A DNA stretch of 64,000 nt from Lunatibacter salilacus (lineage in GTDB: Bacteria > Bacteroidota > Bacteroidia > Cytophagales > Cyclobacteriaceae), in assembly GCF_009797935.1 (NCBI RefSeq), contig NZ_VOLC01000006.1:1-64000 (forward strand), written 5' to 3'. Below are positions 27,131 to 36,339 of this stretch, in pieces. A model generated the notes under the pieces. That model did no database searches. It was not told the DNA's origin and saw only the letters and a list, made by a program, of their open reading frames with translations. The first letter of the stretch is position 1. Each line of letters opens with the position of its first letter. The position numbers and the translations under genes are program-made.

Positions 27131-28438
27131 TCAACTCACTTTAATCTTCCCCGTCACTACACTGTCGATCATCGTAGCCTTATATTCTTTCAGCTTCTCA
27201 ATTTGGGTTTGTTGTAAAGAAATTGTTTGGTCTATTTTGGCGGATTGGGTTTCGATGTGGGCAACGATGGAGGTTTGTTCCTTTTGAGGCGGAACGACGA
27301 TAAAACGACCTGCTAAATTATTAAATCTTATTCGGACTGCCCTCTGTCTTACCGCATTGCAAATGACTTGAATATATTTTGCTAGGGCCATTTCTCTTAA
27401 TAGAAGGGCGAAGTAAGTATTATTCGCTCCCTGATTTATGCTATCACATACAACGTATTCAGGAGTACATTTCCCCTCAGATTCGGAAACCCCAATTGCC
27501 CCTTCAAAAGCATCCATTGAGTTAAGAACTAATTGTCCTTTCCGAACCCCTTGAAATCCAGCTTCAAGAATAGCCTCTGTGTATCCAGTTAATCTTCTAT
27601 TACTTCTGAGAGTCACTTGCCCATCTCTGTAAGCAGTAACAATTTGATTATCGGAGCTCACAGGAAGCCTACTTTGCGCAAATAGATATTTAAACCTCTT
27701 CACCTCCCAACCCTCCGGTATCTCTCCAATCCATTCCACGCCGCTGTCTTTCATTTTCTCTTTGGGCGTCATTGACCATTCACCATTAATCATTGACCAT
27801 TTCCCCGTTACCGCATTTTGAATGATGATTTGCTTGCGTTCTTTGAGCAGGGCTATGAGCTGCTCTTTTTGGCCAATGGCACGGTCTATTTTAGCGGTTT
27901 TGTCGTCCAGAAAATTGGCAATGGCGGTTTGTTCTTCTATTGGAGGATAAGCCAATAAACTGTTTGCAATATGATTAAAACTAATAGTTTGTCTTACACC
28001 TGAGCCAAGGAGTTTCATATACGCCACATCATATCGGTGTAACAGGTAATTGAAATATGATTTATCAAGCTCCATTGCATTTTTGAGAACTATATAACCT
28101 GAACTCACAACCACATTGATACTCGAAAGCCCAATTCTTAAACTGATTAAGTCATAGTTTAAGTTAAGAGGGTTTACTAAATATTCACCTGCTAAAACCT
28201 CTTGGTAAGATGCCTTTGTTGATTCTGGTATTTTTTCATCATCCTTATAAACGACCTTACCAAAACTGATTGAACCACAATTTAGACTTGGGTTGGTAAC
28301 TTTCTTCTTCTCTTTAAAAACATGTTTCAATTTCATAATCTCCCAGTGTTCTGGGATTTCGCCCATCCAGTATTCACCCGAATCTTTGTAAGCGGAGTAT
28401 TTGTCTGAACATGATTTATGTGATGGCATGATGGTCAT
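27131..28438 (-). CDS. hsdS: Type I restriction-modification specificity subunit
   Basis: About 435 residues from the ATG at 28438; further ATGs at 28429 and a TTG at 28462 overlapping the previous stop by 4 bp are alternatives. Two half-repeats each begin DSG(E/V)xWxGEIPExWE (about 20 and 225), followed by a target recognition domain and a conserved coiled-coil ending in NAVTGKW or DSVVTGKIKV. It sets the DNA sequence recognised by HsdM and HsdR. The linker between halves contains KWSMINGEWSM, encoded by a minisatellite shared with intergenic DNA (27771-27802). Confidence 0.95.
   Translation of the reverse strand: MTIMPSHKSCSDKYSAYKDSGEYWMGEIPEHWEIMKLKHVFKEKKKVTNPSLNCGSISFGKVVYKDDEKIPESTKASYQEVLAGEYLVNPLNLNYDLISLRIGLSSINVVVSSGYIVLKNAMELDKSYFNYLLHRYDVAYMKLLGSGVRQTISFNHIANSLLAYPPIEEQTAIANFLDDKTAKIDRAIGQKEQLIALLKERKQIIIQNAVTGKWSMINGEWSMTPKEKMKDSGVEWIGEIPEGWEVKRFKYLFAQSRLPVSSDNQIVTAYRDGQVTLRSNRRLTGYTEAILEAGFQGVRKGQLVLNSMDAFEGAIGVSESEGKCTPEYVVCDSINQGANNTYFALLLREMALAKYIQVICNAVRQRAVRIRFNNLAGRFIVVPPQKEQTSIVAHIETQSAKIDQTISLQQTQIEKLKEYKATMIDSVVTGKIKVS
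27771..27802. repeat. Minisatellite units inside the hsdS linker
   Basis: Two copies of tggtcaatga-type units (attgaccatt on the plus strand) lie in frame between the first coiled-coil and the second recognition half of HsdS. The same string family occurs between genes at 17512-17580 and 19271-19308. Confidence 0.75.
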
Positions 28439-28458
28439 GATTTTTTGATTAGTATGAT

Positions 28459-28863
28459 TCAAGACTTTTTAATTTTCTTGTTGTACACCCTGTGGAATTG
28501 CAAACTTTGAGCACCGAAGTTGATGAGTAAACTGTCAGAAACGTGGTATGCTTCACAATAGTTGATGGCTTGTGCCTTATGTACACCCTCCAGTTGCTCT
28601 ATGGCTTTTATTTCCACCATCAAACAGTCTTCAACAAAAAAGTCTACTCTACGTGTTCCTACATTATAGCTCTTATACAAAAGGGGCATTTCAAGTTCAC
28701 GTTCATGAGCTATATTATTAAGGTTTAATTCGATACTCAATGCTCTTTGATAAACAACTTCTTGGAAACCGTTGCCCAATTGGTTGTGCACTTCCATTGC
28801 ACAACCAATTACTCTGTGGGTTAAGTCGTTAATTTCTTCCTTCGTTTTTAAAATCTTGTCCAT
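28459..28863 (-). CDS. GxxExxY-family protein
   Basis: 134 residues, full family length. The namesake motif is GFQEVVY (32-38). A PD-(D/E)XK-like core follows: D74 in RRVDFFVED, then E84 and K86 in MVEIKAIE. The family is of unknown function and its fold suggests a nuclease. It lies 3 bp after the ORF6N gene and runs into hsdS, so it is part of the restriction operon. Confidence 0.9.
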   Translation of the reverse strand: MDKILKTKEEINDLTHRVIGCAMEVHNQLGNGFQEVVYQRALSIELNLNNIAHERELEMPLLYKSYNVGTRRVDFFVEDCLMVEIKAIEQLEGVHKAQAINYCEAYHVSDSLLINFGAQSLQFHRVYNKKIKKS

Positions 28864-28866
28864 CTT

Positions 28867-29733
28867 TCAATCCTTTAAAATCCTGTTCAAGACTATTTCT
28901 ACCAAATGATCCATTTTGGAAAAAGCGAACCACTTCTTTCCTAAATCTTTTAAAGAAGCTCCCAAATGATAGAGTTCCTTTTGGTCGATAATCAAAAAGC
29001 GGTCGTGGCTATTGGTAAAAGTTTTCAAGGCAATGGGTGGGTATTGACTGTTGTGTTTGTCAAGGTCTAATTGCAGTTGTTTAGAAACTTGCTTGGTAAA
29101 AATGGTGGCGTTTGTGTTTTTCTTCCGCTTGGCCAATATGGTCAGCACGCTTTCGTCCACATAGTTATCTATCAGTATGATATCGTTTTTGGCCTTTTTG
29201 ATGATATCGGCTACAAACACATAGGCATCAAAAATTTGTCCTTCGAAGAAAATGCCTTTGTCAGGTTCTGGTTTTCCGGCTTCTAGGGCTTTGAAGATTT
29301 GCTCTAGCTTTTCATCTGTTTTGAGTTGTTTCAACTCCACTTGGTCGAGGCGTTGGAAAACTGAAGCGTTGTTGAGCAGAAAATTGCGCATGGCAACAAA
29401 TGCTTGCATGATTTGTATGGACACATTAACGGCCACATCACTTCTCAGTACAGCTGACAGCATGGCCACTCCTTGCTCTGTGAAAACATAGGGATTAGAC
29501 GGGCTATGTTTCAGGGTTTCTAAGCGGTCACAATTTGTGACCAGTTCCATTTTCTCTTCCTTTGTTAGCTGAAAACGAAAAGCATCAGGAAAGCGATTGA
29601 TATTTCTTTTTACAGCTTGATTTAAAACTTTGGTATCTACTTGATACAAGTCAGCTAAATCCCTGTCAACCATCACCTGAATTTTTCTGATGGTGAAAAT
29701 CCTATCTTCAATATCTCTTTTGCTTAGCTCCAT
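28867..29733 (-). CDS. ORF6N-domain DNA-binding protein
   Basis: About 288 residues from the ATG at 29733 (TTG at 29736 discounted). The N-terminal ORF6N domain (about 1-95) has the family strings IQVMVDRDLADLYQV, LNQAVKRNINRFP and FRFQL. The C-terminal part (about 165-285) with DNYVDESVL, SHDRFLIID and GASLKDLGKKWFAF looks like a phospholipase-D-like fold without the full HKD motif, as in many ORF6N proteins of Bacteroidota. It starts 4 bp after hsdM. Such genes often sit between hsdM and hsdS; a regulatory or defence-accessory role is inferred. Confidence 0.88.
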   Translation of the reverse strand: MELSKRDIEDRIFTIRKIQVMVDRDLADLYQVDTKVLNQAVKRNINRFPDAFRFQLTKEEKMELVTNCDRLETLKHSPSNPYVFTEQGVAMLSAVLRSDVAVNVSIQIMQAFVAMRNFLLNNASVFQRLDQVELKQLKTDEKLEQIFKALEAGKPEPDKGIFFEGQIFDAYVFVADIIKKAKNDIILIDNYVDESVLTILAKRKKNTNATIFTKQVSKQLQLDLDKHNSQYPPIALKTFTNSHDRFLIIDQKELYHLGASLKDLGKKWFAFSKMDHLVEIVLNRILKD

Positions 29734-29737
29734 CAAC

Positions 29738-32083
29738 TTACATCTTCAAAATATCCATGATTAAGCCTTCACTCTCTTGCTCCAATGCCAGTATTTCCGC
29801 ACTCACTTCTTCAATAGGTCGTAGGGGCTTGTGCTGGTAGAAATATTTGTTGAAGCTGATTTCATAGCCAATTTTGGTTTTGTCCAGATCAATCCAGGCT
29901 TCCTCCACATGCGGTTTTACTTCCCGCAAAAAATAGTCGTGAATGTTTTCTGCCAAAGGCACACTTTCACTGTCACGCAGGTCGGTTTGATTTTCGTAAA
30001 TGATGTATTCGTTCGACTTTCCGCTTGGGTAGTAGCCGTAATCGGGTAGTTGCTCTTCAGTACAATCCAAATGATCCAAGACTTGGTCGAGCTTTTCGCC
30101 ACTTAGCTTTTGGGTTTTCTTGATGACCTTTTCGGCTGTTTCTTCATACCAACTTACGGCAGCCAATAGTTGATTCTTTTCGCTGGCAGAGAGTTTTGAT
30201 TTTTGGGCTTTGAGTTCTTGGTTCACTTCCTCCAAAAAGACATTGTAATCGCTGTATTCATCCGTACCAATGGCTTCCATTAACTGCTGGGCAGTTTCCA
30301 ATATTTCCTTTTGCTTTTTCCAAGTAGCGGCCGTCGTAAGTGCTTTGCGCTTTTTGGCGTTTAAGTCCTGATCGTTTTTCTCACACCATTCCAGTAGCTC
30401 TTTTTCAATGTATTTTAAATCGGTGTAAACGCTTTCGCCAAAGGTTTCAAAAGCCCATTGCATGGGTTCTTTGAGTGTTTTGTCATAGCGCAAGTCGGCA
30501 ATGCGATCGACAGAAAACTGCGCTTTCAATCTGGCCGGTCGGTCAATCGTTACTTTGTAATAACCAAAATCGGAATTATCAAAAACCTTGGCTGCCAAAC
30601 CATCTTCGCCTTGGCGCTCCACCGTCTCAAAATTGGTATAGGCATCCTGAATTTCTTGGATGTGCGTAGCCGTCAATTCGCAGTTCTTATTGCCCAGGTT
30701 TTTACGCAGTTTGGCAAAACGCTGAGAAGCATCAATCAGCAACACTTTTCCTTTTCGCTGGGCTGCTTTGTTGTTGTGCAAAATCCAGATGTAGGTAGTA
30801 ATGCCGGTATTGTAAAACAGGTTGTTGGGCAATTGGATAATACAATCCAACCAATCGTTTTCAATGATATGTCTGCGGATATTGCTTTCGCCACCTCCGG
30901 CATCACCTGTAAACAAGCTAGAACCGTTATGCACCGAGGCAATACGGGAACCCAATGGGCTTTGGCTGGTCGGTTTCATTTTGTTGACCATCTCCATCAG
31001 AAAGAGCAATTGTCCGTCAGAGGAGCGGGGGGTAGCATCTGCTACTTCTACATTGCCCCAATAATCTTTGAGATTTACTATAAAACGGGAGTCGATGACA
31101 GCATTTCCATCCTTGATATATTTTACTTCACTTGCCCATGATTTTCCATAAGGTGGATTGGAAAGCATAAAATCAAAGTTGTGTCCGGAAAATTCATCCG
31201 TGGAAAGGGTAGAACCCACACGGATGTTTTCAGGGTTATTTCCCTTGATCATCATGTCGGACTTACAAATGGCATAGGTCTCATCATTGATTTCCTTGCC
31301 ATATAGGTACACATCACCCATAGCCCGAATGGCACCTTCTTCATCTTTGATGAAATTCTGCGACTCCGTAAGCATACCACCCGAACCACAAGCAGGGTCA
31401 TAAATGGTCATGACGGGAGGCAATTGGTCTTTGATCGGATCAAAAACAATATGCGTCATCAGGTCGATTACTTCTCTTGGGGTAAAGTGCTCTCCTGCTT
31501 CTTCGTTGTTATCCTCGTTGAATTTCCGAATCAGTTCCTCAAACACATAGCCCATGCCTAAGTTGGAAAGCGGCGGGAGTTTTCTGCCGTCAGGGTCTTC
31601 TACCTCAAAAGGAGTTAGATTGATTTTAGGCGAAGTGAATTTCTCCAATACATCGAGCAATACATCTTTAGCTGCCATGTGCCGGACTTGGCTTTTCAGC
31701 TTAAACTTGTCAATGATCTCCTTGACATTCGGACTAAAGCCGTTGAGGTAATCCTCAAAATTGGCTTGCAAGATCTGCTGACTGTTGGTGGCAGTGTCAT
31801 ACAGTCGTTGCAAAGTCCATTCACTGGTATTGTAGAAGACGTAACCACTTGCGTCTCTTAGACCGGTCTCATCCCATTCCGTAAATCCAGCCTCATCCCG
31901 TTGGAAAGCAAGTTCCTCCATCACCGCTTCTTTGGTTGGTTCGAGCAAGGCATCTAGCCTACGCAACACTACCATAGGAAGGATAACGTCTCGGTATTTT
32001 CCTCTTACATAAACGTCTCTTAGACAATCGTCAGCTATTGACCAGATGAAGGAAATTAATCTATTGTGTACGGATTGGTTCAT
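29738..32083 (-). CDS. hsdM: Type I restriction-modification methyltransferase subunit
   Basis: 781 residues. It transfers methyl from SAM to adenine N6 at the site chosen by HsdS. An N-terminal HsdM_N helical domain (1-150) is followed by SAM motif I DPACGSGGM (229-237) and catalytic NPPY (309-312) in SNPPYGKSW. A long C-terminal region (about 480-781) has coiled-coil character. It is the first gene of the seven-gene restriction unit that ends with hsdR. Confidence 0.96.
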   Translation of the reverse strand: MNQSVHNRLISFIWSIADDCLRDVYVRGKYRDVILPMVVLRRLDALLEPTKEAVMEELAFQRDEAGFTEWDETGLRDASGYVFYNTSEWTLQRLYDTATNSQQILQANFEDYLNGFSPNVKEIIDKFKLKSQVRHMAAKDVLLDVLEKFTSPKINLTPFEVEDPDGRKLPPLSNLGMGYVFEELIRKFNEDNNEEAGEHFTPREVIDLMTHIVFDPIKDQLPPVMTIYDPACGSGGMLTESQNFIKDEEGAIRAMGDVYLYGKEINDETYAICKSDMMIKGNNPENIRVGSTLSTDEFSGHNFDFMLSNPPYGKSWASEVKYIKDGNAVIDSRFIVNLKDYWGNVEVADATPRSSDGQLLFLMEMVNKMKPTSQSPLGSRIASVHNGSSLFTGDAGGGESNIRRHIIENDWLDCIIQLPNNLFYNTGITTYIWILHNNKAAQRKGKVLLIDASQRFAKLRKNLGNKNCELTATHIQEIQDAYTNFETVERQGEDGLAAKVFDNSDFGYYKVTIDRPARLKAQFSVDRIADLRYDKTLKEPMQWAFETFGESVYTDLKYIEKELLEWCEKNDQDLNAKKRKALTTAATWKKQKEILETAQQLMEAIGTDEYSDYNVFLEEVNQELKAQKSKLSASEKNQLLAAVSWYEETAEKVIKKTQKLSGEKLDQVLDHLDCTEEQLPDYGYYPSGKSNEYIIYENQTDLRDSESVPLAENIHDYFLREVKPHVEEAWIDLDKTKIGYEISFNKYFYQHKPLRPIEEVSAEILALEQESEGLIMDILKM

Positions 32084-32414
32084 TCTTGACTTTTTATTTC
32101 TATTCGTCTCTTTCGCCTATTTTAAGCGTTGGCAAATCTAGCCAAAGGATATTTTTCTTTTTGTTTAATGTTAGGGAATCTTTTAGCGTAATTCAGCGCT
32201 GCGTGTTCCCAGAAACTAAATTCGGAATGATCCGGGGAACTCCTGAAATACAGACAGCCTGTAACACAATGGATCCTAACAGTCTGTGAGAGCCTCCCCT
32301 CACATTGCCTACAAGGATCCGTAAGGAATATCCCCAATATACCAAATAAATCAGGCAAGGGAGAATGTTCAAATAACCACGTCCCTGTTATGTGCCGTTA
32401 GCGTTATTTTATTT
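32084..32414. other. Non-coding gap with decayed mobile sequence
   Basis: 331 bp between the unknown membrane protein and hsdM. On the minus strand it contains gcaatgtgaggggaggctct and cacagactgtt (about 32277-32314), which aligns with a similar string at about 33130-33168 (gcagtgtgaagggagacttt, cacgcacagcttgtt). The paired arms around a purine-rich loop look like a domain-V-type hairpin of a group II intron. The gap also holds a short open frame ending RFPNIKQKEKYPLARFANA that looks like a gene fragment. The hsdM promoter should be near 32090-32150. Confidence 0.4.
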
Positions 32415-33017
32415 TTAATTTTCCGCCGGCACATCTAATAGAGAAATATTTTGCTTATCGGCTAACTGCCTAATATCTTCTAAAAATTGCAAACGAATAC
32501 TTTCCATATCTTGATAGGCTTTGGTTAGTTCAGGCGGCCCAGTTCCATCTAACCTTCTAGGTAAGTAACCTTTACTAAAAACAGTGTCTTTAATATATGG
32601 CTGCATCTTTTTAAATGTTGTTTCCATGATATCCAGTTTTCTTAACATGTTGTATGCAATATTTGAAATTTGCGGTTTATCTAATGACTGGAGTAAAACA
32701 TATTTTGCTTGAATTTCTCCATGTGCTTCATTAATGCTTTTTAATACCGCTATATATTCATCTCCATTTACAAATCTAGTTTGAAAATTTAAAGAAAAAG
32801 CTCTACGATATGTTTGACCGATAATATAAATTGAAATTTCGTTAGCTTTTTGATTGCTTAAAGAATCAGAAATTGATAAAGTCACTTTTTCGCTACCTTT
32901 TTCTTTTGAAAAAATTTTATCCCAGTTAGTGAATAATCCAGTAACGATAACTCCAATTAAAGCAACTATAGCAACTAAAATCTCTACTCTTGCTGTTTTT
33001 TTCTTTTGATTAGGCAT
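32415..33017 (-). CDS. Membrane-anchored protein of unknown function
   Basis: 200 residues from an ATG. A charged N-terminus (NQKKKTARVE) precedes one transmembrane helix (about 13-30, ILVAIVALIGVIVTGLF), so the rest is probably outside or held at the membrane. Residues 50-200 are mostly helical with no known motif. It stands alone between two patches of decayed mobile DNA and upstream of hsdM. Its A/T-rich codon use differs from the flanking metabolic genes but resembles the DUF262 and helicase genes, suggesting it came with the island. Confidence 0.6.
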   Translation of the reverse strand: MPNQKKKTARVEILVAIVALIGVIVTGLFTNWDKIFSKEKGSEKVTLSISDSLSNQKANEISIYIIGQTYRRAFSLNFQTRFVNGDEYIAVLKSINEAHGEIQAKYVLLQSLDKPQISNIAYNMLRKLDIMETTFKKMQPYIKDTVFSKGYLPRRLDGTGPPELTKAYQDMESIRLQFLEDIRQLADKQNISLLDVPAEN

Positions 33018-33039
33018 AATGTCTTATTTTAATTTGTCA

Positions 33040-33804
33040 GTTTCAGCACTTTCAGTATCTAATGGCACATAATCGTGTCAGCCAGGGGAATCTCACCCCC
33101 ACCTTCCCACAGAACTCCCGAAAAACGGAACAAGCTGTGCGTGAAAGTCTCCCTTCACACTGCATGCCCCGATGCATCGGGGGCTCCTCATACCAACAAC
33201 CACTTAAAGGTAATGCGCTAATTTAATCAACTAACGGTGGTCCTGCTTCTTTTCCATAAACCATCCCTTGAATAAACAAGGTTGTGAATAAAGGCGAAAC
33301 ATGGTATGCTTCATACCCGCACACCTCTCTCAAATGTCCTCCCGGACATTTGCCGTGCTCCACTCCCATTTACTCATGTTTGAATTCATTTTTATGGAAT
33401 TCGTGAATGCGTAGCATTTCAGAAGCTTCAACACTACTACGACTTAGTCTGCCTCCTATATCTATCACACAACTTGTCCTGATTTCCTTTAGAGTTTCAA
33501 AGAGAGTGTGTTTGCCTCTTCGATTTTACAGAACAATGAAGAGTTCAACCTGAGACTTTGTTCAGGACAGACCCGCAAGCCGGCATCGGAAGGCCTGTCT
33601 ACTAGTTGCCCAGTAGTACTCCATCCATTTCAAAGCATTCATACCTTTAGGGCTGATTCAAGTCACACACGGTTCCCAGCTACACCCAGGCATGGTTTTA
33701 AACCACTGAACCTCCTACGAAGAATTGATCTTCAAATTTACCACTATCCTGTCCTACGAAGCACGAAACCCCTGCTTGCATATAGGTGATGACGGGCACA
33801 GTTT
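33040..33804 (-). other. Structured non-coding region, possible group II intron remnant
   Basis: 765 bp without a convincing gene. Read on the minus strand it is rich in short G-rich paired strings: gaaatggatggagtactact, gtccgggaggac, ggtatgaagcatacc, and near its end the gtgtgaagggagactttcac hairpin followed by ggtgggggtgagattcccct and ggctgacacgatta. That order, a domain-V-like hairpin, a C/G-rich stem, then a ...tgacacgatta end, is what the 3' part of a bacterial group II intron looks like. No reverse transcriptase frame is present. It could also be another structured RNA or IS remnant. Confidence 0.4.
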
Positions 33805-36330
33805 TTAATTTGCTTTCTTATAGTATTTTTCTGAGTACAAAGTTTTTAATGATTCAATATCTAGTTTGTGTGCGTTTATAAATTCTTGTATTTTTTCATC
33901 AGTTAAAGACTGAATTTCGTATTTACTAAACTCCTTAAAAAATGATTTGACATTGGTACGCAAACTTTTGAGTGTCCCTCTTCGCATGATTTCAACATCA
34001 CGTCCAAAATCTCCGTGATAAGAAAGATTTTTAGTTGGTATGATTAGAATTCTTTTGACTTGAGATTCTCCATATTGACTTTCAAACCAAGCACAATGTG
34101 TATTCATTTGTCCTGTTTCATTTTTGTTAATCTCCTGTCTTTCTATGTTTACTTCACTTTTACATTCAAAAATAAAATATTGGTTACTAACACCGCACCA
34201 TAAATTGTCAGGACCTTTTTTAAACTCCTTATCAGGGCGTTCACTTAAAAATCCAAGCATTAAACCAAGTTCTTTCAAGGCATATTCAAATTTCTCTGAT
34301 GAAGTCCCAAATTCTAGGTCACTTAAAATACCTTCAATGCTTATCATAAGCTCCTGGTAGCTTTGGAAGTTTTTTATGTAGCTTAAGATTCTCTGAACTC
34401 TATTTTCATTTATATATTCTAATTTTTTATAGTTTATTCCTTCACTTGGTTTAAGTAACTCGTGATTTTTTAAAAAAGCAGATTTTTGTAATGAATTGGC
34501 CTCTACTTTTGAGTCTAAATATTTGTATCTGGCCAATAATTGTAAATACCAACCACGTTCACTTTCATTATTGCAGTAATTGTCAACTATTTTTTGGATT
34601 GAATCACAAGCTTTTTCATAGTCTCCGGAATAGTTTGAAACTGCTGCTTTACGCTCTAATACCAACGTTTCATATATAGTACTGTTATTTTGTTCTAATA
34701 CTATTTTATTCATTTCCTCTTTGTAGAATTCTTTCCAATCTTCATCTCTTTGTAAAAATTGTTTCATTAAAGACTTCATTGCATCCATTGGTTGATTCTT
34801 GTCGGAGAGTTCTTCAACTGCCATTTCAGCAATTTCAAGTCCTATTTCAAGTTGCTTTTTTGTTTGAGACGAGAAATATTTATTTGTTCTGCTACTTTTT
34901 ATGAATTTTACCAGGTCTGCGCCAATTAAGAAGATAATGCAGTAGTCTTTCTCACCTCTTACACTTCGACCTAAACCTTGTTCTATTTTCTGGGCGATTT
35001 TAATATTAATTGAATCACTATTTACTCGATTGGCTTCTTCATATCTATCAGATAATGAATAAAAGAATGGTTTACCATCAAGTATTAGAATACGACAAGA
35101 TTCATCAGGCAAATCAATACCATCATATCTATTTGCAAAGACAACAGTCTCTTTGTAAATTCCTTTTTTTAAATGGTCAACTACTTGACCAATCTGGTCT
35201 GATTTAGGAACAATTGCACCAAGGGAATGGTAAATTTCAGATTTTGAAAATGAGGAAACTAATGATACTACTCCGTAGTTTTTTGTATAAGGTGGGGCTA
35301 ATGCATTAACAATTGTTATTCGGTCAAGGTTTTCATCTATTAAAGAGGGAATCAATAACATTTTTTCTCCTGACCAAATCTGTTCGGGATTTGTTAAAGG
35401 AGATTTTACAGCATCAATATTAAAACCCAAACCCTTTATAAAAAAAGAATCGTCCTGCGTTGTAGCAGACATCAAAATTCTTTGTTTAGCATTATAAAAG
35501 AATGTAAATTTTTCAATAGGTATGTGAATCGGTGTGATTTCAATATTCTGTCCTGATATGAATGCTTGACAGTTTTTAATGTTATCTTTAATAAATGGCC
35601 AAGCAAAAGCTAACTCAGTTTCCTCCCGATACTCTGAAAGAATACTTAGTAATTCTTCCGACTTATCTATCCAACTCCAATATGGTATTGGCAAAAACGA
35701 GTTATAGTCTCCATTCTCAATTTCCAAAAATGTTCCCTGACCCTGGTCTGACAAACTATCTTTGAATAATTCTCTCAATTTATTATAAATCTGGTGATCT
35801 TTGTTCAGATTAATCGTGAAAGAATCTCTAATAGAATCAATACAAGCGTGTGAATCGTCTAAAACTATATTTTCTACTGGTATGTAATCATTACCAATGC
35901 CAAATACAGTTTTACCGTTAAATACTTTTTGAACGTGTGTTATCAATATTTTTTTACCGTCAATAAATTCATTTGGAACTGAGCCATCAGGTTCAATAGA
36001 GCAGTAACTTATACCAAACTTTTTGGCATCATTTTTAACTTGCTGAACAAGATATTTATTAGGACAAACGTATAAACAAGGGCCTTGATCAGCATTAATT
36101 TTGGATTGAAGAATTAATAACCCAATTAATGTTTTTCCCTCTCCCGTATGAAGTTTAATAATTAAGTCTTTTTTGGTTGATTGAGAATCATACCATTCCT
36201 TAAGGATTTTATTCTGTGCTGGTCTTAAAGGTCCTGCAATACTTCTCCTGTCTAAAGAATCATATATTTCAATCGGGTCTGTTTTCTTGTCTATTGCAGA
36301 TTTGTTCAATCTTTTCTTAAAGTCAACCAT
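33805..36330 (-). CDS. XPD/DinG-like helicase fused to a PD-(D/E)XK-like domain
   Basis: 841 residues. SF2 motifs: Walker A LHTGEGKTLIG (60-70), motif II DDSH (158-161, a DEAH variant), motif III SAT (288-290), and motif VI QGLGRSVRGEKDY (451-463), which resembles Rad3/DinG helicases. Residues 520-670 are helical and TPR-like. The C-terminal part has FEYALKELGLMLGF (681-694), D708 in GPDNLW and E722/K724 in YFIFECKSEV, spaced like a restriction-type nuclease core. An ATP-driven helicase-nuclease beside a type I locus is a credible phage-defence effector. It is encoded alone; upstream and downstream are non-coding remnants. It is not RecB, HamB or Cas3 by motif order. Confidence 0.8.
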   Translation of the reverse strand: MVDFKKRLNKSAIDKKTDPIEIYDSLDRRSIAGPLRPAQNKILKEWYDSQSTKKDLIIKLHTGEGKTLIGLLILQSKINADQGPCLYVCPNKYLVQQVKNDAKKFGISYCSIEPDGSVPNEFIDGKKILITHVQKVFNGKTVFGIGNDYIPVENIVLDDSHACIDSIRDSFTINLNKDHQIYNKLRELFKDSLSDQGQGTFLEIENGDYNSFLPIPYWSWIDKSEELLSILSEYREETELAFAWPFIKDNIKNCQAFISGQNIEITPIHIPIEKFTFFYNAKQRILMSATTQDDSFFIKGLGFNIDAVKSPLTNPEQIWSGEKMLLIPSLIDENLDRITIVNALAPPYTKNYGVVSLVSSFSKSEIYHSLGAIVPKSDQIGQVVDHLKKGIYKETVVFANRYDGIDLPDESCRILILDGKPFFYSLSDRYEEANRVNSDSINIKIAQKIEQGLGRSVRGEKDYCIIFLIGADLVKFIKSSRTNKYFSSQTKKQLEIGLEIAEMAVEELSDKNQPMDAMKSLMKQFLQRDEDWKEFYKEEMNKIVLEQNNSTIYETLVLERKAAVSNYSGDYEKACDSIQKIVDNYCNNESERGWYLQLLARYKYLDSKVEANSLQKSAFLKNHELLKPSEGINYKKLEYINENRVQRILSYIKNFQSYQELMISIEGILSDLEFGTSSEKFEYALKELGLMLGFLSERPDKEFKKGPDNLWCGVSNQYFIFECKSEVNIERQEINKNETGQMNTHCAWFESQYGESQVKRILIIPTKNLSYHGDFGRDVEIMRRGTLKSLRTNVKSFFKEFSKYEIQSLTDEKIQEFINAHKLDIESLKTLYSEKYYKKAN

Positions 36331-36339
36331 ATTTTATAT

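Noticed and set aside
30458-31141. 227-codon plus-strand frame
   Set aside because: It lies antisense to the catalytic core of hsdM and shows no domain.
33805-36330. Cas3, RecB or Hachiman HamB
   Set aside because: No HD domain, no RecB motif order, and no cas or hamA partner gene is present.
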